A DNA stretch of 64,000 bases from Triops longicaudatus (lineage: Eukaryota > Arthropoda > Branchiopoda > Notostraca > Triopsidae), in the NCBI GenBank assembly GCA_022885665.1, contig JAGQDJ010000024.1, positions 434,001-498,000 of the forward strand, written 5' to 3'. The notes beneath the pieces were generated by a model. That model was not told where the DNA came from, searched no databases, and worked only from the letters and a program-made list of their open reading frames with translations. The translations under genes and the position numbers were made by a program. This document shows, in pieces, positions 12,001-23,000 of the stretch. Every line of letters starts with the position of its first letter. Within the stretch, counting starts at the first letter, position 1.

Positions 12001-12876
12001 TGAAAAAATAGAACAGTCTATTTATAAGCTCTAAATCGAAGATTACGTCAAAACGACAACTGAGATCAAAATGCGGCTTACAAGGGGCGGTTGCGGTTGT
12101 ACGGGTTCGCTGACTGCTTGGAGTTATGAAATATTTCTAGGTCAAACCCTGTAATTTTCTGGATCCGGGTGCATGGGACGATTGGCAAGGCACGTTCTAA
12201 GGTTTTACGGATCTTTGCAAATGACCAGACAGTCTCAAGTGGTACCACATGTAAACTCTTTAGCACCTTTTTCGTTAGGTTGCTACCCTAGGCTTCTTAT
12301 CCAAGAGACTGACCAAAAAAGACTCTTTTATTGGTTGTATGCACGCGCTTGTCTATTTCTGTTGGGGAAAGTGCACTCTACTGAACGCTATATTGACTCA
12401 GTTATGCTTGATTGATTGATCAGTGTTGGTTATTAATGTTGAGATATTTGTGCTCCAGGATGCGGACTAGGAAACGGTATCAACGACGCGGTGGGTCCGG
12501 GGACGGTCACACGGTTACGACAATAGATTCTTCCGGTGCCGAAGCCAGGGGAAAATTGAACAAATATTACCAAAGAGCTTGGGAAAATTTACAAGAACCT
12601 GGGCAACCTCACAAAGCGAAAGGATTGCGGGATCCAGAACGCGGTATTTCCAACACTCACGCCGTTGCTACACGCAAGGAGACCTTGGATGACCCCCATT
12701 ATCGGACACGCGGTTTGGGCGCGCTTAATGAAGGCATGCGAGATGATGGAGAGATGGTTGTAACAGACGTCTATCCCAAGTCAGCCGAAAAGAAGCGTCA
12801 CCATCACCACCACCATCATCACAAACATGGTAAACGCAACGGAGGCGGAAATAGAAATGGTTCGGATGATTGGTGA
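5624..12876 (+). CDS. fw: Furrowed-like selectin receptor: sushi, fucolectin, C-type lectin, TM
   Basis: Eleven coding exons close in frame to 942 aa: 5624-5672, 6431-6610, 7883-8095, 8182-8614, 8708-8916, 8982-9158, 9298-9477, 9531-9713, 10239-10943, 11012-11093 and 12459-12876. Order: signal peptide MNWIYVCLVTACLAA; sushi 1 (about 17-76, four Cys); fucolectin/F5-8C-like domain (about 77-205; AVDGSTTNVF, WWYVNL, NRFTGY); C-type lectin domain (about 210-360; YWMGAVRDQ, WLWSDTNCNLRLHYICQ); sushi 2-4 (about 361-541), mostly one exon each with phase-1 borders; Ser/Thr/Pro-rich stalk (542-776); membrane helix ALGVFGGFVFLAAIVTTFVII (about 780-801); basic cytoplasmic tail with NKYYQRAWENLQ and an eight-His run. 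This is the architecture of Drosophila Furrowed, a homophilic adhesion protein in planar cell polarity and eye and bristle development. The role here is inferred from that family. Confidence 0.9.
6078..6104. repeat. perfect 10-bp inverted repeat (hairpin)
   Basis: gaccttaggc at 6078-6087 pairs perfectly with gcctaaggtc at 6095-6104 across a 7-nt loop. It lies in the first intron of the lectin gene, 3 bp upstream of the ATG of the antisense ORF that ends at 6075. Function unknown. Confidence 0.6.
9166..9245. repeat. A-rich (AAT)n/(AAAT)n low-complexity tract
   Basis: Simple repeat made of A, AAT and AAAT units in the intron between the sushi 2 and sushi 3 exons of the lectin gene. Confidence 0.85.
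11381..11675 (+). CDS. fw: alternative last exon of the furrowed-like gene (second cytoplasmic tail)
   Basis: An acceptor (GGACGGTAG) precedes an open frame of 97 codons ending in TGA. The phase exactly fits the transmembrane exon ending at 11093 (CG plus A gives Arg), so splicing here instead of to 12459 gives a 901-aa receptor. The tail starts RNSQSRLVSKAEDGGEI, is Pro/Ser/Thr/Lys-rich and ends PNPRPPKRN. It shares nothing obvious with the other tail. The exon cannot be internal because it ends in a stop. The acceptor has a poor pyrimidine tract, so it may be a minor or regulated form. Antisense frames here look like shadows. Confidence 0.5.
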
Positions 12877-13249
12877 GATAGTGCGGATGTCAGGAAGTGC
12901 CGAGTGCTTCGAGAACCGCTTCCTTTTTTCTACTTCGGTTTTGGTAGATCCAAGACCTATTTGTGGCCTTAGCATATGTTGGCGTTTGGGACTCAGTTTT
13001 TTTTCAGTCACGCGTTGAGTTACTAGTGACAACAACTACAGCGGTTTGTGGGGGATTTTTCACACAATTTTTGAGGGAAAAGTGTGGTATCCATTTTTTA
13101 AAAAAACTAAACCTAATTTATTCTAATTGTTCCAAAAATGAAAGAAAGTACTCATACATAATGTATGGTGTGTGATGTGGTTGTCGTGTCGCAAAATAAT
13201 GCACACAAAAATTGCTTTTAAATTATGTTGTTTGTAAAATAAGAAATAT

Positions 13250-13255
13250 AATAAA
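13250..13255 (+). terminator. candidate poly(A) signal of the furrowed-like gene
   Basis: AATAAA in an A-rich context about 370 bp past the distal stop codon. It is a canonical hexamer and the gene arrangement fits. Confidence 0.4.
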
Positions 13256-13763
13256 AAAGCTGTATCGCTTGAGCAAGCAATATTTCGAAGCCTTTCTGGA
13301 AGTTAATTGATCTTGGAAACTTCATCGGACGGATTCGCTTACAAGGCGAGGAAAACGCAGAACTGAGTTTGTGCGTCACATGCACTAAACTCACACACTC
13401 ATCAATTATAGGGCTGGTAACAAGAACATCATTGATGCGTATATAAATTTTCCTCGTGCGTACGCAAAAGCTTCCAGTGTTTTAAAACATGTGTGTAGAA
13501 ACCAGAGTGAGCAGATGCAAATATGTACGTTTTTCTATCAAAGCCTTCTGCCCGCGACGTCAACTTGAATTGGTATAATTTCACTTCGAGTGCTCGACTA
13601 ATATAATTTACTGTGGGCGTGGGTTAGTTCGGTACAAAGGGGCTTCGAATATAACGAAAGATATTTTTGGGAAGTTTAACTCCCGGCAACAACGGTTGCT
13701 ATTCTCGGAGAGACTAGGACGTCAAAGCAAAGGGCGCGCTTTCCATACATATACTGTATACAC

Positions 13764-13765
<2 letters not shown>

Positions 13766-13794
<29 letters not shown>
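13766..13794. repeat. poly(A) tract, 29 nt
   Basis: A run of 29 A on the plus strand in intergenic DNA. It could be a simple repeat or the tail of an old retroposed copy. No target-site duplication is evident. Confidence 0.8.
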
Positions 13795-13796
<2 letters not shown>

Positions 13797-16700
13797 GTTC
13801 TTCTCTGTCTTTCCTAGCAGTCACACCAGAAATAATAGAAAGCAAATGTTTCAAACCGCGTCACTGTTCTCGAGCCATGTGCTCAAGCTGTATCCACCAA
13901 CACTTATTTCCTTTTACAATATTCCCTAATTTACGTAACCTAAATCCCACTGCCTGAAAGCGTGAAGAGAAGTAAATTCACGCGGCCCAATTTGGGTCAA
14001 TAAGTGTATCTAAACTATGTTAACAGCCTTCTCCCGTGAAGGGAATTGTGCCTGAATATCGAATCGTATATTATTTCGGCACTGTGCGGTATGGTCCCGA
14101 CACGTTTGTTTGTTGGCTCATTTCCTTAACATATGTTCTTAGACAATAAAAACAGTCCCTGCAATGCCGCAATGCAGAACACAGCCAAGTGCCCCCCACT
14201 TTACTTGTTTTACATTTTGAGGATAGGAAAACAATGGGCCTTGATTGACACGCTTCAGCTACAAAGACTTTCAGTGCCAGCCGTCGTATAGAACACGGAA
14301 TCGAATTCCCTGCCTCGCTAACGTTTGTCTTCTTCACTTTTGTTTCCAGCAAAAATAAATCCAAAGTGTTTCACCAAGTGACACAAAAGAAAAGATTTTC
14401 TTCTAAAACATGAAAATATTGTTACACATTCAATAATCCACTAAAATTAAAATACACAGACTCGTCAACTAGCAAAAGTTAGATGGTACCAAAAAAAAAA
14501 ATCTATAATTTTTTTTTAAATATGTACACTTTTAATGAACCATCCTATTTATGTCACACCATGATGTTCCTGAGTGACGACGCACCAACTGTACAAGTTA
14601 CTCTTCTTCCAGGTCAATTAGCGATGGAAAAAGTTTCATAATCATTGAAAATAAATTATATGTAATACATTTTTAATTATTTGAAACAACAGCGCATCAT
14701 AATGCCATGTCGAAAAAGAAAAAAAAAACAAGCGCTGGTAAAGGTGACAATGAGATCAATAAACCTGTACAACAAGGATAAACGACATCCGGCAAGCCCT
14801 TAGGAACTGAGAGACCTTGATTGATACTGAAAGAAAAAGAGAAAAATAAAGGGAAAAAAGAAGTTTAATACAGAAGTCATCTCATGCGCTGGTCGTGGAC
14901 GACTGCGTCGAGGCTGCATGTAACATGTAGTGGCTAGGGAAAACGTGCTCGCCCAACTCCGGTAGTCTTAACCTTGCCTTTGTCGTGTCGAGTATAGCGT
15001 TCTTAGAACGTTCCTCGCAGACCATCTCAAGTCCTTAAGTGTAACATAGGAGAAAAAAAGACGCAAGACACAACAACGACTGCGTAGTCCACTGGCCAAA
15101 CCTTTCCGGGAGTCATCTCGTGCAAACGCGGAACAGTGTCGATCATAATGATCGCCCACAACTACAAGTTTTACTGTAAGTATCGCATTATAAAAACGCA
15201 ACCAAGGCGCTGTATTGAAGCGTTTAGCACATTTATACTTCACCGCTTCCACGATACAACAGCAATCAATAATGCGAGGGTTATCTCGCAGGAACATGCG
15301 TACAGCTGCAGCAAAGTGAGCTGGAGATTTCTCTAACAAACTCACACAGCTTATCGAACTTTGAGTTGTCAGCTTCTTGCCAAAGTTGGTCCTGTACTTC
15401 ATGTAAAGCTCACATGTATTACCGTTAACGTAACTCTAAGTGCCATATAGTTCGCTCAGAAACAAACCCAGGAAGAAGTTGGTGATCTAGATACACGTCA
15501 TTTGCGTGTGCGAAAGTGAGTTCCTACAAGCACGCAACTCGCGTGATTCAAATGCTTCAATACGACAAACATGCAGTGCAGTTAAAATGGACGCAGTTTC
15601 ATTGACTCTTTTATGTTAGTAAGTGTGATTAGCAGTTTGTCAAAATCCAACTGTGAAATTATCACCAAAGCATGACTGGCCAATATTTCGATTCTGTTCG
15701 GTTTGGACAAGAAGTTGTTTGACGTGGTAAAAACCTTCGGGTGGGAATAGCCGACTTGGTCTGTGCGAAACATATCTTTATTCTAAGAAAGTAAATAAAT
15801 GCAAACATTACTCATTCAGACCATAAAAGTAATTTAGATGAAAAGTAGTTGCCTGAATTTGATTTTTTTTGGAACTTACCTACTGACTATGGTGAACTTG
15901 GAACCCGGCTTTCATCGTCCTTTGCTTCCAATATGTGTTATAATTATACCAGTCACGTCCACGGTGGCCTACAGCGTTGAAAAACTCAAATTTGTCGTAC
16001 TTGCGAGACTGATTAGACAAATCTACTATAGGGATTCCCCTTCTTGTGGCTTTCCAACGAATTCCGTTGACAAAACCAGTACGCATTAAGTTTTTCAAGC
16101 ACAGCGAGCCTATGTGCTTAAAATACTAATTTTTTCTCAGCTTTTGAAACACAGTGACTCGCTTTCATTGAAAAACTCAGTGCGCATTGGTTTTGCCAAA
16201 TGAATTCGCTATAAGTAAGCAGAAAACTTTTAGCAGAAAACTGTTATGGCAGTGATAAAGAGTTATGGACTCCCAGAGAGAACTTTTGCAAAATCTTACC
16301 AATGAATCCTCTTCGTGCAATACGCTTTAACCTAGATTTTTGCTTTCTCCAGAAGGCAATCCTACCTTTCATTAAACAAAAGACACCAGGAAACTCAACC
16401 GTTTGTTTCCTTGCTAGTGTTCCAGCACTTGTACAATCCTATGAGAAGGAACACACGTGTCAAGGTCGCTAAAGCAAGAATGATCGTGACCTATAAAGCA
16501 AAAAGTTATTAGCAACTGACGAAAATGTTGTCCCCATTCCTCAACTTTAACTGAATAAGCTTGTAGAACTCTTGACAAAAAGTTAATTCCTGGAAAATCT
16601 GCCCTTACCGCTACGGTGTGACGTGCTCCAAGGTTTTGCCCATCTTGGAATTGTGGTCAAATGGGAACAAAAATCTACTCTTCTTAAACGTCATTCCAGG

Positions 16701-17009
16701 AATAAACGGTTACGGTAGGCCAAACGTTGCCCGGTAATAGGGAATCTCCCGCGTGCAGCATTCAAGAGCGATAAAATCCTGTACATGAGTGTATTGTATC
16801 CGGCCATTTGGTACATATGCTGTAATTCAGCAACAGAGCATTTTTGTACTCCTCCTGAGCCCTTAAAGGACACTTTGTCTAATTTCTCATCCTATCTATT
16901 ATATATTATAGGTGAAAAGCAAGTGGCCTATATACGAACCCTCAAGTGAAACGCTACAGCGAAGTCTTTGGCCAGAAAATTGTTGACCGTAAAATACAAT
17001 TAACCAACC

Positions 17010-20000
17010 ATGAAGTGCAGTGCCTTGATAGGTTGCTGTTCGGCATTCCGGGTTTTCAATCACATTCGCGAAGAAAACCCGTCTGATTTGCCTCCCGCCA
17101 AGTGTCCGCACTCGTATGCAGAACCTGAGGATTTTGTCGTATCAAGCTCACATCTCAAGACTCCTTTGCCCGTTTCAAAACCCGAACGCTTGGTGTTGAG
17201 TGAATCGGCACATTCGAGTAGTAGCAAGTCCGCTTCAAGCCACTCTGTATCCCAGCCTAAGAGTGCTTCCCACCTTCGTCGCAGTATGGCAGGAACCACG
17301 CCAGGTGATTCAGGCTGGGATTCATCGTCCGTCACACCCTCTACGGTGAGTGTGTTCGATTTCAGCTATCCAACCCGTTGGCGGTGGCCATCCGCCACCA
17401 CAACTTCGCCCGCCTGGTACAGCTCCTCCTGCCCGGGCGACCCGGCGTTAGCCCAGCCCCTTTCAGCCCCGCCTACTGCAGGTGTTGGTGTTGCTGCGTC
17501 CCTATCGAACGGTGAATGCCATTCCCACGCCACCTGTTCGCCCTATCCCGGGCCGTCTCACTCCGACATTCACCTTCCTGCCCCCATTACTATAACAACA
17601 ATAAAAACAAACTCCGATAGGCATAATCCCCCTTGCGCCCCCCCTGACTCCTTATCAGTCTCCCCGTCTGCTTTCCCCGTCCTGCCCAACGCCTCTTCCT
17701 CCTCTTCCGCGGCCTCTTCAGACTCAGTATGTTCCACAACATACCGAGCACCACTTCTTCGCAGTTCCACTTATGCAGTGTCCGGGAACGTGACGTGCTC
17801 TGAAGCAACAACTCCCACTTACAGCCCAAACATCCTGAATTGTTTGCCCGGGGGTCACACGGTCATGTCTGCTTCTTACGATTTGCACCGTGACCGCCTT
17901 CGCAGTGATGATCACGGCTCGAGTAACTATGCCGACCCTACGGAGCTGGACTCCCCTACAAAATCCCGCCCACACACTCTCAACATCCGGACGAAAACGA
18001 GTTATGGCTCTATGCCAGTGCTCACCCTGCTTCGGACGCTTCATCAACCGTGTTACGTTTCATCTGAAAAGCGACAGGAATGTGACCAAGCATCGGTTTG
18101 CACATTTTCAATCCCCCTTTTAGTGACGCAAACCGCTTCCCCTTCGTGTCCGTGTTTACCTTGTATAGACAGTGACGTGCTGAGTGAAAAACTGAACCCA
18201 GATTGCCCGAAAGGTGAAAATAGTGTAAGCAGCAGTGACACGAAGCAGGCCGGAAATACTATTCAGGCTTCGGTGCAACCCAGTGAAAGTATTTTAACAG
18301 CGTTAACGGACGATAATCACCTGTGTGTGTCAACAAGTGCAGGTGTGTCTCCACTCGCTCTAACCTCCACTGGAACATCAAACACAACAACAAAATTGAC
18401 CTCTCGGCCGTTAGCAGAAGACAAAGAAATCACCTATTGTGGGCCATTACTGGGTCAAACTCAGCAAGCTTCCTTGCAACAACCTAGACCGAGGGTAATC
18501 CACTCATTGCCGTCTTCGCCGCAACTTAGCGTCGGTAAACTTCACCACCGGAACCCTATAGGTAACGTCCTACACAAGACATTCACATCCATGCATTTGC
18601 CCTCACCGGGCACAGTGGCTCGAAGCCAAGACAGTGCTACAGAACCAACGAAGATCGCCTCACTGGAGACAAAGAATGAGCGGGGATTAAGTGCTCCCAG
18701 TGAATCCGCTCATCAACAAAGTGAGACCAAGCAAGTCGTTGAATTAACGAGGGACAAAGTCTCCCACGCTAATCATGCCCACGGCCCGCAGTTTCAATCC
18801 CTGCAGGGTACAGTTGTAAACCCTAACATAGACCACTGCAGTCCTTTATCGTCTTCTTCAGTCTCGTCACCATCGAGAATGACGGCAGACTCAACCCCGA
18901 TTACCCTCAAAGACGCTAGCAGTAGCAGTAACAGTAATATCACGGGACTCGTTGCCGGTCCTCGATTCAAACTACTCTTGGAGGGTGACGTGCATCTATG
19001 TAGACTTAACCATCCCCGGACTGTTATTAGTAAGATCCTGAGTTCCAAGTTTCTCAGAAGATGGGAAAGTCATCACTTGTATCTCAACGACGCCTGTCTT
19101 TCCTCCAAAACGGTAAAACACTTTACTCTCATTAAACTTGTCACAATTTCTTGAAAAAATTTTCTGCAACAACTCGCACTATATTATGTTACACTTTCGT
19201 TCATGCAACTAAAATCTTACGCGAAAGGTTATTTGTGCATGAGCATGTGCATTTAGCATACAATAATTCGTCTTTAGTGTTACTGATTATTTAACGAAAG
19301 TTTAACAAAAATAATAAAAAGTTCATACAAAAATCCTTCGAAGTTTTTTTTTATCTTTTTACTCCTATTGCTATGTTAGCTTTTTTCTAAGTTTGATTTT
19401 CGTTCTGCCCAGCCTTAGGATCCTGTCGCACGCAGGCTGGAGAAGAAGGCTTCTACTGACATTTAAATGTCTTACGGAGATACATGAACTTATTCGAAGG
19501 CCTTTCTGGAACGAGAACTTTTTCCTAGATTTTTATCTCAAGATTAAAACGGCTTAAAGCTTCACAGAAAAACAGAAGGTATAAGAATTTAACGGATATA
19601 CTCACAATTTTTTTCTTGTTTGCAAAGTACAAATCTACTTAAAAGGCGTGCGCTGGCAAGGCTTTTAAAGACTTCACTGTTCATTTCTCCAATACGGAGT
19701 AAATATAGCAAAACATTTTTTCTTCCCTTTTTTTACTACTTTCTTGAGCTAGAATTCGAATGCAGGGCAGGAAGAACACACCAGTACAGTATGCAGTATT
19801 GATCCATGTCTACAGTGATGTGATGTGGCTATAGAGGGGCTGCTTTCGCTAGTGCTTACTCGGCAAGCATTTTAGCAGCCTTTCTCCTAAAAGAGATCTC
19901 TCCCCTTTACAGCTTACAGCATCCCTAACACTTCCTCCCTTTGGGTGAGTTTTATTTTCTTTCCATTCTCTGGACAGCCACCGTGCCTTGTTGTTGCTCT

Positions 20001-23000
20001 CAAGCAGTTCAGCATTCAAACTTGAGTTGCTGTGTATACAAACTTTGCCGCGCAAGCAGCTTTGAGAAAGGTACACAGCGCTCTCCAAGATATTCCGGGC
20101 TTACGAAATTGTGTTAGGAGGATGAACACGGAAATGGTACCACATTTACAACCCTAGGCTTGCATAATGCATACCCCGCAGGCAGAAGTAGGTGTGGGAA
20201 GCGGATTTACCTTACTAGTATAACCTTCCTCGATCACCTAATTACTATTTACCAGAAAGCACTGCAAGGGCTCGCTTCTGTTTTCAAAAGCATTATATCT
20301 CTGCCTCTCATTTCTTCCCAACTTAGCTTACTTTGTCCAGAAAAGATGTATTATTTCTCCTATTCTCTTTGTCTCGCTCCAGCAGCCTCTTTTCACAGCA
20401 ATTCTTGTTCAAACCCCAAAGTAACGGGTTAACAGCTTGTACCCAGCCCGACGCCAAACTACATGGCATAAAACTGGATCAATACTGCGAAACTCGTGAA
20501 ACTGAAACCGCCAATCCGTAGTAGGCAAAACTTGCAAATTAGATGCAAAAAAGGACTTTTTCCTGACCGTTAACGCGCAGAACGCACGTTGGTCAACTTC
20601 TGTCAGCAAAAGAATGTTCTTTTTTTGCTATCCCTCCAAAAATAATAAACAAAACGTTACCAAAATGATATTGTTACTAATGTGTGCAATTCATTCTTAC
20701 AGCCAATAGGATTCATGGAATCATCTGTGCCTTACTCGCAAATGGAAGAGATTAGCATAGTGCTAGGATGGGATGCTGGACATCGATTTTGCCTCCGCAT
20801 CATGCTTCCCCATGGGTCTCTCCTCATACAGGTAAAAAAATCTACTTTTGTTCCTGAGCTGTGTGCTGGAATACAAGACAAAAAACCGACCGTGTACTTC
20901 ATCGGACTCAGCCGTAAGCTTTTGTCGTTATTTTCGCCCAGCTCGCGGCGCAATGTAGTGCAAAATAACAATGAAAAGGAACAAGCGAAAGTCACGGTTG
21001 CTAGTCTTGCGTGACACCATATCTTTCGTTAATAACACGGAACATATGCGCAAAAGATGAGGGACTCCTACAAAAGTGGCGTTTAGGCTACTTTTGTTCT
21101 TCTTTTTAAATTTTTATTTTTTATTTCACTTTAAACGTCAGTGACCACTTCGTGGCAGCCAAGCTTATGTTACATGTTACTAAGAAGAGGTCTAAAATTC
21201 TAACTACTTGGTGTTTAGAAATTCCTATCACTGAGACGTGTAACACCACCTGGGTTCTCCCTCTCGGCTCGTCTTTTTTTTCTGTTTTTGGCTCGAAGAG
21301 TATCGTATAACCCCGTTAGGGGCACGTTTACGTCAGCGTCCATTCGGGAAAGTCTGTCTGCTTTTCATGACTATTTTCCAAAGCCTTGTCTAAAAAGCAC
21401 AATTTAATGGCTTTCTCCCCAAAGCATGTTGTATCCAAAACAATGACGTCCTTACGGAGTGTAGGTTACGATGCGTCGCATAATACGTTCGCACAAAGAC
21501 TCACATAAAAGCCGGTGAGTGGGAGGATAATTTTTATCGAGACGGGATCAAAGTTGGGACCCGACTCTGCTCTGTGCAACAGTACATGGGGAATCTTTCT
21601 GCTGAGAGCCTAGGAGAAGGTTGATAATCGCTAGGAATGACGTCAAACGCGACGTCAAACGAGAGCTAGAGCGGAGTAACGGAGCCAGGGACCTTGGCAC
21701 ACCTTTTTTGTAGTTCTATTAATTGCCTTGTTCGCATTCTTGTTCTTTTCTCCGTCTTCCTTATAACCAACACTCGCTCCTGTTCCTGCTGCACGTACTG
21801 TACTACAGTACAAAGCGGCGTTTAGTACGACACATCTGATAGTCGCATTTCCCTGCGTCATGTTGTAACATAGATTCCCTTTCTTGCTTGCAATAAAACG
21901 ATAATGAGAGAGAACGTGTACGATACCACTAATTCTCCTCTCGAGGCTATAAATAGTTTGTACTTGACTGATAGGAAAACGACTTAAAAATAGGACGCTC
22001 AGCACCCAAACGGGAATCCCCACTGCTCGTCCATAGTAATATAATGTTCATAAATCCGGCACGAGCCCTACTTGTTCTATCGGGGCAATAAAATACGCTC
22101 GTTTCAGTCTGTATGACTACTAAATTTATCCGCTATGGACGATGATGGATTCATCATTCGTCGAAGTGCACGCTCAGCGATATGTATATGGAGCCTGATA
22201 AGCTTACATCCCTATTCCTTTATCGCTGTAAAATGTCCTTTTCGGTGCACGAGTTTTGAAAGATCCCTGTCATTAAAGTACACATTCAAAGTCCTTTCAC
22301 TTAACAACGACGTCACAAGCTCGGTGCGCACAATAAACGAAGAAAGCAAATACGCAAGGAGACTTGTATGGGGGGTGGACAAAAAATGGCATTTCTTTTT
22401 AGATATGAGCAAACGTCCTCTTGGGAGACGTTGGGTGCAGTTTTGTCCTGGGAAAGTAATTCGCCGCATGCAAAGGCCACATAGCTCACACAAAGGTCGT
22501 TAGAAATTCGTACTTTGGCGACTGATGCCGAGTTTCCACTGACGAGTTGTGCATATCATATGAGTAAGCGTTGACTCGCACAGACGTGGAATTCAAAGGG
22601 GGTGGATGCCAATGCTCGTACAAGTTGACTCGCACAACTTGTCAGCGGAAACTCGGCATTAAAGTTCAATGAATTGATGTTGTACATGAAACTATCCACC
22701 TACAGAGTTCTCTAGTCGAGAAACCACGTTCACACATAGGGACCATTACGTCGTTTCCAAAGAAGAGAAGTATTCGCTTTTGAGCTAAATTGCTGAAGTA
22801 AACTAATTGAATATAACAATACAGCCGACCTCGAAATCAACCTAGGTAAAAAAATGAGAAAAGTGTAACTGTTCAGTATTCAACACATTCATGGCAAACT
22901 GAACTTCTCTGTAGCAAATCCTCCTTGTGCTCGCTACGCGTAACTTACGTGGGCAATGTGCGGAACCATCTTTTGGTTAACATTCTGTAACCGTCAGTAA

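Larger units (their letters stand above)
12877..17009. other. gene-poor intergenic region between fw and CMIP
   Basis: 4.1 kb. The left part is the 3' UTR of the lectin gene; the right part should hold the promoter and 5' UTR of CMIP. Open frames on both strands (the longest is 144 codons at 14968-15402 minus) show no recognisable domain or splice context. No tRNA-like fold was found by eye. Confidence 0.45.

Noticed and set aside
14968..15402. 144-codon minus-strand ORF between fw and CMIP
   Set aside because: No recognisable domain, no splice context, and a length expected by chance in 64 kb.
15880..16098. 72-codon minus-strand ORF resembling a small mitochondrial protein
   Set aside because: Composition is suggestive (basic, aromatic) but I could match it to no family; probably chance.
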